In this document: positions 8,041 through 16,217 of the stretch, in pieces
Layout of the letters: every line of letters begins with the position of its first letter
Numbering within the stretch: the first letter of the stretch is position 1
Assembly: GCA_050260055.1 (NCBI GenBank)
Contig: JBLNBO010000020.1
Span: 21,177 to 85,176, forward strand
DNA: 64,000 nucleotides
Direction: 5' to 3'
Source: JBLMYQ01 sp050260055
GTDB lineage: Bacteria > Bacillota > Clostridia > Acetivibrionales > UBA4821
The notes under the pieces: model-generated
Told to the model about the DNA's origin: nothing
The model's input: only the letters and a program-made list of their open reading frames with translations
Databases searched by the model: none
Program-made: the position numbers and the translations under genes

Positions 8041-8390
8041 CAAAAGAGGCACCTAGGGTTCCTCTTTTGCAATCTCCTCCTCTTGCATCCCCACTTTCCA
8101 GCAAGAGATTCTAATTCCTTGTCTTGCCTTCCGCCGTCAGTTTAATAGCAGCATCCTTGCTGCTTAAACTTAAAAATGGCATCCTGCCCTTTTTACGGCT
8201 TCAGTCTGCACCTGCGGAATAGAATCTCTAAGCTTGTCCGTTCAAATGGATGCTAAAACCATAAAACCTTCTTGCTCGCTAGTGTAACTGTTCAGAAAAA
8301 ACTCGGAAAAGTTTTTTCTTGTACCTGTGATAGCCACCACGGCGAGTGGCGACTTTTCCGCCGATTTTGGTCGATCAAAAGCGGCAAAAG
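8041..8390 (-). other. structured hairpin-rich element between fumarase subunit genes (candidate ncRNA or repeat)
   Basis: This is the only gene-free stretch over 300 bases. It contains no plausible gene but a string of inverted repeats: 8041-8069 (CAAAAGAGG/CCTCTTTTG, 9 bp), 8080-8107 (CTCTTGC/GCAAGAG), 8133-8199 (a closing GCCGT/ACGGC stem enclosing 8139-8170, a 13-bp stem, and 8178-8188), 8296-8317 (AAAAAACT/AGTTTTTT), 8333-8350 and 8353-8390. Read on the reverse strand, two loops present GGA (in GCAGGATGC and GCAAGGATGC), and about ten GGA triplets fall within roughly 215 bases. The 8041-8069 hairpin ends in a U run and could be a terminator. It may be an untranslated structured spacer, a small RNA, or a dispersed repeat. 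Confidence 0.5.
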
Positions 8391-8433
8391 GTTTTAGCTA
8401 CAAAGGAACTTCATTGATAATCCTAGAAAATAT

Positions 8434-9276
8434 TTATATTTCAATTGATACATGTCTATTTACATGGCATCCGATATTCACTGCTACAGGCAGTCCTGCA
8501 ATATGGGTCGGATAAGTCTCAACATTCACCTTAAGCGCTGTTATTCTTCCTCCAAGTCCCTGCGGTCCTATTCCAAGATTATTTATTTTTTTTAGCAGCT
8601 GATTTTCAAGATTAGCAATATGCTCTTTTTCATTTTCAGAATCAATGGACCTAATCAATGCTTTTTTCGCAAGTAATGCGGCCTTTTCCATTGTACCTCC
8701 AATTCCTACTCCCACAACAATCGGAGGGCATGGATTACTTCCTGCGCTTTCAACTGTTTCAATAACAAATTTTATTATTCCTTCAACTCCATCTGAAGGT
8801 TTAAGCATTTTTACTGCGCTCATGTTTTCGCTTCCAAATCCTTTTGGTGCTATAGTAAGACTTATCTTATCACCATCTGAAATATTATAATGTACTACAG
8901 CCGGCGTATTATCATCAGTGTTTTTACGAATTAATGGGTCTCCAACAATAGAATTTCTGAAGCACCCTTCTTTATAGGCCTGAGCAACTCCTTCATTTAT
9001 TGCTTCTTCAACACTTTTCCCAGTAAGGTGTACATCCTGCCCAATTTCGCAAAACACCACAACCATTCCGGTATCCTGGCAAATAGCTAGGTTCTCCTGC
9101 TCCGCAATTTCATAGTTATTAATAATCGTATTGATAATACTCTTTCCCAACTCAGATTCTTCATTTTTTACAGCCAAATTCAATGCCTTTCTAACATCCT
9201 CAGGAAGTTGGCAATTTGCACAAAGGCAGAGCTCTTTTACAGCTTGAGTTATAACCGTGGTATTGATCTCTCTCAT
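8434..9276 (-). CDS. fumarate hydratase, class I (Fe-S), N-terminal/alpha subunit
   Basis: Carries the [4Fe-4S] cluster of the two-subunit fumarase; tartrate dehydratase TtdA is the main alternative. The 280-residue length is typical of the separate alpha chain. The three cluster cysteines of the family are visible in CQDTG (about residue 65), NPCPP (about 182) and NIGCHVNRH near the C-terminus. GKSVEEAINEGVAQAYKEG and PKGFGSENMS are further family blocks. The ATG is preceded by AGAGGAAAAAAT. It is upstream of the beta subunit on the same strand; co-transcription through the structured gap is likely but not certain. Confidence 0.93.
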   Translation of the reverse strand: MREINTTVITQAVKELCLCANCQLPEDVRKALNLAVKNEESELGKSIINTIINNYEIAEQENLAICQDTGMVVVFCEIGQDVHLTGKSVEEAINEGVAQAYKEGCFRNSIVGDPLIRKNTDDNTPAVVHYNISDGDKISLTIAPKGFGSENMSAVKMLKPSDGVEGIIKFVIETVESAGSNPCPPIVVGVGIGGTMEKAALLAKKALIRSIDSENEKEHIANLENQLLKKINNLGIGPQGLGGRITALKVNVETYPTHIAGLPVAVNIGCHVNRHVSIEI

Positions 9277-9410
9277 ATTTTTTCCTCTTTATAAAATAAT
9301 ACCCCTTACTTCTAAAGCTAGTGTGAACAATTATCATTACTTCAGAATAAAGGGGATATTTGGTTTCTTGATGTTTAACAATTATTTGTTTAATTTATCC
9401 ATAAATGTTG

Positions 9411-10436
9411 CTATTCGTGTTCTATTCTTCTTCTCATTGACTGGCTTCTTTCAATTACTTCCATATTATCAAGAGCTTTTCCTGTCCCCATAGCGACACA
9501 TGAAACAGCATCTTCCGCAACAAAAACATCTATTCCTGTTTTGTAATTTATCAGTTTGTCCAATCCATATATTAGACAGCCTCCACCAGTCATAACAATT
9601 CCTCTATCGCTAATGTCAGCAGCAAGCTCCGGAGGAGTTTTTTCTAAAACCGAATGAACTGCTTCAACAACTGCCGTAGCTGGTTCTTCAAGTGCCTCTA
9701 ACATTTCGTTTGATGAAACGGCTATTGTTTTAGGAAGCCCGGAAATCAGATTTCTTCCGCGAATATCCATCATAATCTCCTGAATTCTCGGGTATACACA
9801 ACCTATGTTGATTTTTAATTCTTCAGCGGTTCTTTCACCAATCATTATATTATGTTTTTTCCTCATATATCTTACTATAGCTTCGTCAAATTTATCTCCG
9901 GCAATTTTTATGGATGTACTTACAACCGTTCCTCCAAGTGATATTACTGCAATATCAGTAGTACCTCCACCGATATCAACCACCATGCTTCCCCATGGCT
10001 TAGCTATATCCAAGCCTGCACCGATTGCAGCAGCAATAGGCTCTTCAATAAGATGAACCTTCCTTGCCCCAGCCTGCTCTGCAGCATCGACAACCGCCTT
10101 CTTTTCAACCTCAGTTACCCCGCTTGGAACACAAACAATTATTCGCGGCTTAAAAATTCTTCTTCCGCAAACTTTATTTATAAAATATTTAAGCATTCTT
10201 TCAGTTACATCATAATCAGATATTACTCCATCTCTCAATGGCCTTATCGCAACTATATTACCCGGAGTTCTTCCGAGCATTCTTCTTGCTTCTTCCCCGA
10301 CTGCCATAAGCTTATTTGAATTCTTATCAATTGCCACAACAGAAGGCTCTCGAAGCACTATACCTTTTCCTTTTACATAAACCAGAACTGTAGCTGTCCC
10401 TAGGTCAATCCCTATATCCTGACCGAATCCGAACAA
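9411..10436 (-). CDS. mbl: actin-like cell-shape protein Mbl (MreB paralogue)
   Basis: Membrane-associated actin homologue that forms short filaments guiding lateral wall synthesis. The ATPase motifs are present: phosphate-1 DIGIDLGTATVLVYVKGKG (about 7-25), phosphate-2 VVDIGGGTTDIAVI (about 155), adenosine motif MTGGGCLIYGL (about 285). The 341-residue length is standard. The position directly after spoIIID reproduces the spoIIID-mbl order of Bacillus, which is why I prefer Mbl over MreB; the other paralogue (40936-41958) heads mreCD. MFGFGQ at the N-terminus may be a short membrane-binding segment. Co-transcription with spoIIID is broken by a strong terminator, so Mbl probably has its own vegetative promoter. 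Confidence 0.92.
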   Translation of the reverse strand: MFGFGQDIGIDLGTATVLVYVKGKGIVLREPSVVAIDKNSNKLMAVGEEARRMLGRTPGNIVAIRPLRDGVISDYDVTERMLKYFINKVCGRRIFKPRIIVCVPSGVTEVEKKAVVDAAEQAGARKVHLIEEPIAAAIGAGLDIAKPWGSMVVDIGGGTTDIAVISLGGTVVSTSIKIAGDKFDEAIVRYMRKKHNIMIGERTAEELKINIGCVYPRIQEIMMDIRGRNLISGLPKTIAVSSNEMLEALEEPATAVVEAVHSVLEKTPPELAADISDRGIVMTGGGCLIYGLDKLINYKTGIDVFVAEDAVSCVAMGTGKALDNMEVIERSQSMRRRIEHE

Positions 10437-10519
10437 ATTTCATCTTCCTCTCTAAAAAACTTTATAAGGTTGTCTTTTTATATTATATATTCTAATAGTA
10501 AAAATTTCAAACTTTAAAA

Positions 10520-10550
10520 AAATAAAACCGGTTTTTTCCGGTTTTATTTT
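10520..10550 (-). terminator. intrinsic terminator of spoIIID
   Basis: AAAACCGG and CCGGTTTT flank a T6 loop, with T-rich sequence following on the reverse strand. It overlaps the last codons of spoIIID and separates it from mbl. Confidence 0.88.
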
Positions 10551-10816
10551 GTAGTAGAACCTGTTTTGCATAAAGTACTATATTTTAGCTTTGTCGCCTG
10601 ACCTCCGCGTATATGCCTTTCAGCTTTATTTTCCTCCAGGACTACTCGGGCCTTACTTGCAAGTTTAGAATTAATCTTTTCAAGGCGTTCGGTTATATCC
10701 TTATGAACTGTTGATTTTGATATTCCAAACTCTTTAGCGGCAGCTCTTACAGTGGTTTTTTTGTCAATTATATATTCAGCTAGTTCAATTGCTCTTTCCT
10801 CAATATGATTTCTCAC
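10544..10816 (-). CDS. spoIIID: sporulation transcription factor SpoIIID
   Basis: DNA-binding regulator of the mother-cell programme under SigE. The 90-residue protein has the helix-turn-helix RAAAKEFGISKSTVHKDI (about 23-41) followed by the basic helix RLEKINSKLASKARVVLEEN used for minor-groove contacts, and ends with the family IRGGQATKLKY segment. The start is GTG, preceded by AAGGAGGG with a 9-base spacing. It is flanked by spoIIQ upstream and mbl downstream, the arrangement seen in Bacillus. A SigE promoter is expected, and CATATATA lies about 40 bases upstream, but I do not see a convincing -35 partner. Confidence 0.96.
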   Translation of the reverse strand: MRNHIEERAIELAEYIIDKKTTVRAAAKEFGISKSTVHKDITERLEKINSKLASKARVVLEENKAERHIRGGQATKLKYSTLCKTGSTTK

Positions 10817-10896
10817 AATAAAAAGCCCTCCTTGAAAGTTGCTCTACTTATATATATGTCATGTGGGCTTTCGATTAGAACTTTTATTAAAAAAAC

Positions 10897-10943
10897 ATAG
10901 AGAGTAAAATGAGCCTGCTTAACCGGCTCATTTTACTCTCTAT
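10897..10943 (-). terminator. long-stem intrinsic terminator of spoIIQ
   Basis: A perfect 19-bp stem (10897-10915 with 10925-10943) begins at the base after the spoIIQ stop codon and is followed by a T-rich stretch on the reverse strand. It isolates spoIIQ from spoIIID. Confidence 0.92.
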
Positions 10944-11822
10944 TTAAATTTTTGAAAGATATTCAATTGGATTAATTGTTTTTCCATCCTTGTTCACTTC
11001 AAAATGGAGATGTGCCTCTTCCTCACATTCAAAACCAGCTGTCCTTCCAACTCCACTTATGACCTTTCCTCTCTTTACAGCCTGACCAACCTTAACCATT
11101 TTAGCAGTTGATAAATTTGAATATATTGTCTTTGTTCGGTCATTATGCTCAATTATAATAGTAATTCCATAGATCGGGTCATTCTTGATACTCTTTACAA
11201 CACCTTCTGCAGCGGTTCTGACTGGAGTTCCTTCTTTAGAATTAATATCAATCCCATCATGCGTTGTCCACTGCTGTAGTGTTTTTGAAAATATCAGACT
11301 GTCCTTGGCAAAACCGTTTATTATTTTTCCGAATACCGGCCAATCTAGGTTTAAAGGTTGGTTTCTTTTATCAATATTTGATTCAGTTTTCCTCTTTTCA
11401 GTATCTTTTCTTTCTTCAATATTTTTTTCATCATTTCTTTTTGCTTGGTTAGACATCTTATTTTCTTTTGAGATTTGTTTATTTTCAGTTGAAACATTTT
11501 TATTACTATCTAACTTAATTAGGTTTTCAGCAGGTTTTGACTGTTCAGAAACTTTTCCAGTAACCGTTTGTGCTTCAGGTTGGGCAGATTTATTTACAAC
11601 TGCATTTTTGCTGTAATTAGATGCCACCTTATCTGTCGAATTATCTTCTGTCTCAAAATTGATTTTTAACCTTTGATAATCTCTTATTGAAACAACAGCT
11701 ATTGTTGCACCAATAACAATAATACATAGAAATATAACTAAATAGAAACCTTTTTTGTCAAGAAAATCCCCAATCTTTAAGCTGTAATTCTTCATCTTTA
11801 AAAATGTTCTTTTTTGTTTCAT
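10944..11822 (-). CDS. spoIIQ: SpoIIQ-type forespore M23/LytM domain protein
   Basis: Forespore membrane protein that, with mother-cell SpoIIIAH, forms the engulfment channel. Layout: cytoplasmic N-terminus, one membrane segment (about 25-45, FYLVIFLCIIVIGATIAVVS), a long low-complexity Lys/Glu/Asn linker (about 60-165), then an M23 domain (about 170-290). The zinc ligands appear intact: HDGIDI and HLHFEV. Clostridial SpoIIQ is known to retain these, unlike the Bacillus subtilis protein. The ATG is preceded by GGAGGTG. Identification rests on topology and on the position before spoIIID; another M23 protein remains possible. Upstream is TTCCCAA-AA-TTGGGAA, near a GTATA sequence that could be part of a SigF promoter. 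Confidence 0.82.
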   Translation of the reverse strand: MKQKRTFLKMKNYSLKIGDFLDKKGFYLVIFLCIIVIGATIAVVSIRDYQRLKINFETEDNSTDKVASNYSKNAVVNKSAQPEAQTVTGKVSEQSKPAENLIKLDSNKNVSTENKQISKENKMSNQAKRNDEKNIEERKDTEKRKTESNIDKRNQPLNLDWPVFGKIINGFAKDSLIFSKTLQQWTTHDGIDINSKEGTPVRTAAEGVVKSIKNDPIYGITIIIEHNDRTKTIYSNLSTAKMVKVGQAVKRGKVISGVGRTAGFECEEEAHLHFEVNKDGKTINPIEYLSKI

Positions 11823-11904
11823 TTAAACGCACCTCCGTTATCATTTTTCCCAATTTTGGGAAATATATACCAACGGTTCAAGCGTTTATAAACAGAATCT
11901 AAAA

Positions 11905-11929
11905 ACAAAAAACCCGCATAAATGCGGGT
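11905..11929 (-). terminator. intrinsic terminator of veg
   Basis: ACCCGCAT-AA-ATGCGGGT (11912-11929) followed on the reverse strand by a T6GT5 run, shortly after the veg stop codon. Confidence 0.92.
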
Positions 11930-11943
11930 CTTGTCGTGTTTTA

Positions 11944-12210
11944 TTAACTTACTTGTATTTTTTGATCATCCTTATAAACAATCAGTTGAACAGCTTTTGT
12001 TAATACATCTGTATAATTGTAGGTAATTCTGCGGGTTGGCTCATTATCACTTTCAAGCTTTACCACAAATATACTTGGATAAGTAGTTTCCAAAACTCCT
12101 TCTTTTACGAAGGACCTTTTTCTTCCAGCATTGGATATAAGTTGTACTCTTTCTCCTATGCAGGTTTCAATATGTTTTTTTATTTGGGACAGGTTTGCTT
12201 TATCAGTCAT
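11944..12210 (-). CDS. veg: Veg family protein
   Basis: Small vegetative protein of Firmicutes; in Bacillus subtilis it stimulates biofilm matrix genes, with an unclear biochemical role. The 88 residues show the family core: IKKHIETCIGERVQLISNAG, RKRSFVKEGVLETTYPSIF and a C-terminal TYNYTDVLTKAVQL block. I chose the ATG at 12210 (GAGGTGATTTG precedes it) rather than the TTG one codon upstream. A near-perfect SigA promoter and a strong terminator make it a single-gene, probably highly expressed unit, as veg is in Bacillus. Confidence 0.93.
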   Translation of the reverse strand: MTDKANLSQIKKHIETCIGERVQLISNAGRKRSFVKEGVLETTYPSIFVVKLESDNEPTRRITYNYTDVLTKAVQLIVYKDDQKIQVS

Positions 12211-12238
12211 CAAATCACCTCATCCTCGATTTGGCAAC

Positions 12239-12267
12239 ATTATAACATTACGGTGTCGTTTTGTCAA
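12239..12267 (-). promoter_or_regulatory. consensus SigA promoter of veg
   Basis: Reverse strand TTGACA (12267-12262), 17-base spacer, TATAAT (12244-12239): both hexamers are perfect. The start codon lies about 29 bases further on. Confidence 0.93.
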
Positions 12268-12349
12268 AAATTTTCTTGATTTTTTGTTGTTTTCCTTGAA
12301 AATTGTTGCTTATCCTTGTGTTAGCCAGAATAATTCATTTTTAGTTTTA

Positions 12350-12378
12350 TTTACTTTGTCTAACTAATTGTATATAAT
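12350..12378 (+). promoter_or_regulatory. SigA-type promoter of the PhoH-like gene
   Basis: TTTACT, 17-base spacer, TATAAT. It leaves an untranslated leader of about 120 bases before the gene; the leader holds a weak GGGAC/GTCCC pairing and nothing I can identify. Confidence 0.65.
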
Positions 12379-12507
12379 AAAATTGTACCAATGATTAAGT
12401 AATTAAGGGACATAAGTAAGAAAATTTTAAGTCCCATTATTCCTCAAATCAATTTGTCTTTCATGCTTTAAGGACACTTTAATTCAAAAAATGGGGGGGC
12501 TTTGAAT

Positions 12508-13887
12508 TTGAAAAAAACATATGTGATTGATACCAACGTATTGCTCCAATCACCAAATGCTTTATTTTCCTTCGGTGACAACATCATAGTAATTCCAGAA
12601 ACTGTTCTTGAAGAGTTAGATAAATTCAAAAAAGAGAACAGCGAACTTGGCGCAAATGCCCGTCATACTGCAAGATTCCTTGATAAGTTAAGAGAACGCG
12701 GAAAACTCAGTGAAGGAGTTGAACTTGAAAACGGTGGAATAGTAAGAATAGAGATGAACCACCGTGACTATAAACTTCCTTTCAGTTGGGACAGTACAAA
12801 AAACGATAATAGGATTTTGCAAGTTTGCAAAGCATTGGAAGAACAGAATGGAGAAAAAACCTATCTTGTTACCAAGGATATTTTTCAAAGAATAAAAGCA
12901 GATGTTGTTGATGTAATAGCTCAAGATTTCTTTTCCGAACAGGTTCCTTCCTATGAAAATCAATACAGAGGCCGTGCTGACGTATATACAAGCCCCGAAA
13001 AAATATCTGAGTTTTATCAGAAAAAGATTTTATCGCCTGACGATATTAAGCTTTCAATTGAAGAAAATTCACTGATAGAAGAACATCAGCTTGAGACAAA
13101 TCAATTCGTAATCATCCATTCATTTAATAATCCAAAACAAACTGCACTAGGTAGATTTGATGGAAATAATATTGTACCCCTAAGATTTCTTGAGGAGAAT
13201 CCTTTCGGAATATCTCCAAGAAATGTTGGACAAAAATTTATGCAGGAAGCACTTATGGAGGGAGCAGATAATGTTCCTCTTGTAATTGTCAAAGGTCCTG
13301 CCGGAACTGCTAAAACTTTTTACTCTCTTGCCGTCGGCCTTCACAAAATTATGTGCGATGATGCAAAATCCTATCGCAAAATTCTTATATGCAGACCAAA
13401 TGTAAAAATGGATGAGGATATTGGTTTCCTACCCGGGACAGAACAGGAAAAAATTGCTCCTTATATGAGACCAATAATCGACAATCTTGAAGTTCTTATG
13501 GATAATGACGAAGTCCATAGATATAAGAACGAAAAAGAGTTAAAAGATAAAGTTGATGAGCTTTTCGACAGAAATATAATAATAACCGAATCAATTGCTT
13601 ATTTAAGAGGAAGGTCAATTGTTAAACAATGGATTCTTATTGATGAAGCCCAAAACCTAACCCCAAGGCAGGTTAAGGGAATAATCACAAGGGCCGGTGC
13701 AGGAACCAAGATAATCCTTGCCGGCGACCCTGAACAGATAGACCATCCATTCCTAGATATAAGGACAAATGGACTTTGCTATGCGGCAGAAAAGATGAAA
13801 GGCAGCCCATTATGCTATCAGATATCATTAACTGATGAAGAATGCGAACGTTCTGCCTTAGCACATGAAGGAGCCAAGAGAATGTAG
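12508..13887 (+). CDS. PIN domain plus PhoH ATPase (YlaK/PhoH2-like)
   Basis: Predicted ATP-driven RNA-unwinding nuclease: PhoH2-type proteins combine a PIN ribonuclease with a PhoH helicase-like ATPase. The N-terminal PIN domain (about 1-145) begins KKTYVIDTNVLLQ with the first catalytic Asp, followed by ETVLEELD. The C-terminal PhoH domain (about 225-455) has Walker A VKGPAGTAKT and Walker B WILIDEAQN. The 459-residue length matches Bacillus YlaK (about 440). The start is TTG; I favour the TTG at 12508 because the G7 ribosome site at 12493-12499 is then 8 bases away, against 2 for the TTG at 12502. Monocistronic, with its own promoter and terminator. Confidence 0.9.
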   Translation: MKKTYVIDTNVLLQSPNALFSFGDNIIVIPETVLEELDKFKKENSELGANARHTARFLDKLRERGKLSEGVELENGGIVRIEMNHRDYKLPFSWDSTKNDNRILQVCKALEEQNGEKTYLVTKDIFQRIKADVVDVIAQDFFSEQVPSYENQYRGRADVYTSPEKISEFYQKKILSPDDIKLSIEENSLIEEHQLETNQFVIIHSFNNPKQTALGRFDGNNIVPLRFLEENPFGISPRNVGQKFMQEALMEGADNVPLVIVKGPAGTAKTFYSLAVGLHKIMCDDAKSYRKILICRPNVKMDEDIGFLPGTEQEKIAPYMRPIIDNLEVLMDNDEVHRYKNEKELKDKVDELFDRNIIITESIAYLRGRSIVKQWILIDEAQNLTPRQVKGIITRAGAGTKIILAGDPEQIDHPFLDIRTNGLCYAAEKMKGSPLCYQISLTDEECERSALAHEGAKRM

Positions 13888-13906
13888 TAAGGAAATGCAA
13901 TCTATA

Positions 13907-13937
13907 AAAACCCTTCTCTAAAAAAGAGGGGTTTTTT
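13907..13937 (+). terminator. intrinsic terminator of the PhoH-like gene
   Basis: AAAACCCTTCTCT paired with AGAGGGGTTTT, then a T6 run. It also touches the stop codon of the convergent gene at 13936. Confidence 0.87.
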
Positions 13938-14325
13938 ACATTCTAAACAAGTTTGGGACAATAACCAGCATACAGCCCCCGAAAGCTATTAGAACGAAAA
14001 TTGCAAAGCCCAGCAAGCCAATACCGATATACTTTCTTCTGGTAAATTTCATGAAATAGATTACTAATGCAAGATATCCTAACAAAGTTAGAATCAAAAT
14101 TAAAAGCCCAAAAAGATTACCGCTAAATCTTACTGGCATGCTCACAAGTATATTAGTTATTAAGCCAATAGCAATTAATACTAGAAAGAAGTATAGAATT
14201 GCAGTAAAAAACCCTATCAGAAAGTCAATTACCTTCTTGCTTTTTGTAATATAATAACTATTCTTTTTTATTGTCTCTTCAATTACGCTGCTTTCTTGGT
14301 TACTGTTCAAATTGTTTTCTTCCAT
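13936..14325 (-). CDS. three-helix membrane protein, function unknown
   Basis: I do not recognise this 129-residue protein. A polar N-terminus (about 1-33, rich in Asn and Glu) is followed by three hydrophobic segments at about 33-57, 68-92 and 102-125. A basic FTRRKY sequence lies between the second and third. There are no catalytic-looking motifs. The ATG overlaps the end of lgt by 26 bases, so it is the last gene of the recJ-lgt operon and is probably translated by coupling. The overlap and intact frame argue it is real. Confidence 0.65.
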   Translation of the reverse strand: MEENNLNSNQESSVIEETIKKNSYYITKSKKVIDFLIGFFTAILYFFLVLIAIGLITNILVSMPVRFSGNLFGLLILILTLLGYLALVIYFMKFTRRKYIGIGLLGFAIFVLIAFGGCMLVIVPNLFRM

Positions 14326-15091
14326 TTCTCATCCTCCCCAAAAATAATTCTGCAATTAATTTTCGATTTATATACAGTAAAACCATAATTGAAACCAGTT
14401 GGAATCCTGTCAGCCCTAAGAATGCAATTTTTTCTACCCTAATAAATTCAATAAAAAATCTAAAAGCGAAATACCAGTTTAGGAATATTCTAAAAAGCTT
14501 ACCTGGTTCAGTTACATTCTTTCTTATTATTAGTAAATATATGAATAAGCAAAAATCAAAAACTGCTTCATAAAGCTGTGTCGGATGTCTTAAGACTCCA
14601 TCTCCGAAATCCACTCCCCATGATGCGTATTTAGGAATACCATAGCAGCAGCCTCTTAGGAAGCACCCTATACGTCCAATAGCAATACCAATTGCACCAG
14701 CAGGTGCAAACTGATTCCCTCTTTTATCTTTTATCTTTAAAACCTTTTTTGTCAGAATAACCCCTATAGTACCGCCAATCAATCCTCCTATAATAGTCCG
14801 TCCTGAAAGCAAAAGCGATAAATTAGTAGGGTTTGCCATAATTAATTGGTAATTTGCAATCCAGATTGGCAGCTTTGCGCCAAGTGCACCAAAAGTAAGT
14901 GCTGCAATAAAAATAAAGAACGTATTCTCATTAGCCGCCTTATTCTTTCGCGCATCTATAAAATAAAAAGCAATTCCAGCTGCAAGGCCTAATAGAACAA
15001 AGAAAGAATAAGATGGAACCGGCAAACCGCCTAAATTGAATAAAACTGGTCTTACTCCCCAATTTGCCGGATATATATGCGAATCAACCAT
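14300..15091 (-). CDS. lgt: prolipoprotein diacylglyceryl transferase family (Lgt)
   Basis: Integral membrane enzyme that transfers diacylglycerol from phosphatidylglycerol to the lipobox cysteine of prolipoproteins. The 263-residue multi-span protein shows the family order: an N-terminal periplasmic strand, several membrane helices, the GAIGIAIGRIGCFLRGCCYG block at the position of the Lgt signature, and HPTQLYEA further on, with a C-terminal helix. The GCFLRGCCYG variant, with Cys in place of the usual Asn and Glu, is unlike canonical Lgt (GRxGNFxNxE), so this may be a paralogue with a different acceptor. Several lipoproteins in the window need the canonical activity. It overlaps the DUF4395 gene upstream by 8 bases. 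Confidence 0.82.
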   Translation of the reverse strand: MVDSHIYPANWGVRPVLFNLGGLPVPSYSFFVLLGLAAGIAFYFIDARKNKAANENTFFIFIAALTFGALGAKLPIWIANYQLIMANPTNLSLLLSGRTIIGGLIGGTIGVILTKKVLKIKDKRGNQFAPAGAIGIAIGRIGCFLRGCCYGIPKYASWGVDFGDGVLRHPTQLYEAVFDFCLFIYLLIIRKNVTEPGKLFRIFLNWYFAFRFFIEFIRVEKIAFLGLTGFQLVSIMVLLYINRKLIAELFLGRMRNGRKQFEQ

Positions 15092-15533
15092 TTTGCTTCC
15101 TCGTTAAGCGGCAGCATCCACCCGAACTCATACATCCATATAATTTCAAAGCTGTGCAAAAGCCCATGGCTCCGGCAGTTTTTGCTATGGCAACAATAAA
15201 TACCATTACCCAGCCGGCAGTATCATTTACAAAATAGAGAAGAACAATGCAAATCAACGTCAAAACCGACCCCATTGTATGAGCAAACCTCATTCCGCAT
15301 TCATCAAGTATTTCATCTGTAGATTTAAAAATCCTATTAATGGTTTGTGTGTACAAAAAAATCAATGGTGCCTTCTGAATCTTTAAAAGTGCCGAAAAAG
15401 CTAATATGGCAAAACTCAATACTATCATCCATTTAAGTTTAAAGATTAATCCTGCCCAAATGATAATGGCTACAGTCCATTTGCAGAAAATAAAGGCGCC
15501 TTTAGAAACTGATACAGGCCTGCATTCTTTCAT
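15084..15533 (-). CDS. DUF4395 family membrane protein
   Basis: A 149-residue membrane protein of the uncharacterised DUF4395 family, with hydrophobic segments near 15-50, 88-105 and 108-125. The family pattern FAHTMGSVL and KTAGAMGFCTALKLYGCM is visible. The C-terminus is Cys-rich (YGCMSSGGCCR), which could be a redox or metal site. It overlaps lgt by 8 bases and begins after GGGGGGTAAAAA. Members of this family are often encoded near thioredoxin-like or lipid-modifying genes; the local context gives only a membrane role. Confidence 0.75.
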   Translation of the reverse strand: MKECRPVSVSKGAFIFCKWTVAIIIWAGLIFKLKWMIVLSFAILAFSALLKIQKAPLIFLYTQTINRIFKSTDEILDECGMRFAHTMGSVLTLICIVLLYFVNDTAGWVMVFIVAIAKTAGAMGFCTALKLYGCMSSGGCCRLTRKQNG

Positions 15534-15578
15534 TTTTTACCCCCCTAAAAAGTGTAAAGTTAACTACTTATCCTGAGT

Positions 15579-16196
15579 TTAAAACAGATTAGGGAAAAAC
15601 ATCCCTACCTTTGTCTGATATTCTTTATATTCTTCAAATCTATTGGTCAATAATTCCTCTTCCTGCTTTGCCCTATAATACATAAAAGGTATGAAAATCA
15701 ATGTATTTGCCAAGAATGCAGATAAATTTAAATATATAAGGCTTGCACCATAAAACATCCAGATTATCGATGCATAAAGGGGGTGGCGAACCACCCTGTA
15801 TACTCCCTCTCTAACCAACGTCTGTTTTTCATATATCTTTATATGGTTGGCCCAGTTTCTTCCTAGGTTAAACCTTCCTCTGATGTTTATTATACATCCT
15901 AAAATCACCATAAACAAACCAAAAAACACTATGAAAATCCTCAATGGATTATTGTTAAAAGATAACCCCCAAATGTCGAATCGAATTAGAGTATAAAAAG
16001 CTAGAAAAAAGAGTGTCATTGTACCTGTTTCAACAATTGATTTCTTCTCCTTGGCTGCTTTCCCGTTTTGCTTCGACTCTATGAAGTTTATCAGAATTGA
16101 TATAAACAACGCCGCAACGCATAAGCCTACAATCAGGTTTGCTATAAAAAACAAAAGATCAAACTGGTTAAGATTTTGAAATAAATGTTTATTCAT
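15579..16196 (-). CDS. isoprenylcysteine methyltransferase/PEMT-like membrane methyltransferase
   Basis: SAM-dependent membrane methyltransferase of the ICMT/PEMT superfamily; bacterial substrates are mostly unknown lipids or isoprenoids. The 205-residue protein has five or so membrane helices and the family C-terminal signature RVVRHPLYAS (about 137-146), then YYRAKQEEELLTNRFEEYKEY, which binds SAM. I prefer the ATG at 16196, placed 5 bases after AAAGGA, to the one six bases upstream, which overlaps the ribosome site. It lies directly after the radical SAM gene and may modify the same lipid or product. Confidence 0.85.
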   Translation of the reverse strand: MNKHLFQNLNQFDLLFFIANLIVGLCVAALFISILINFIESKQNGKAAKEKKSIVETGTMTLFFLAFYTLIRFDIWGLSFNNNPLRIFIVFFGLFMVILGCIINIRGRFNLGRNWANHIKIYEKQTLVREGVYRVVRHPLYASIIWMFYGASLIYLNLSAFLANTLIFIPFMYYRAKQEEELLTNRFEEYKEYQTKVGMFFPNLF

Positions 16197-16217
16197 TGAC
16201 ATCCTTTCACTACTATT

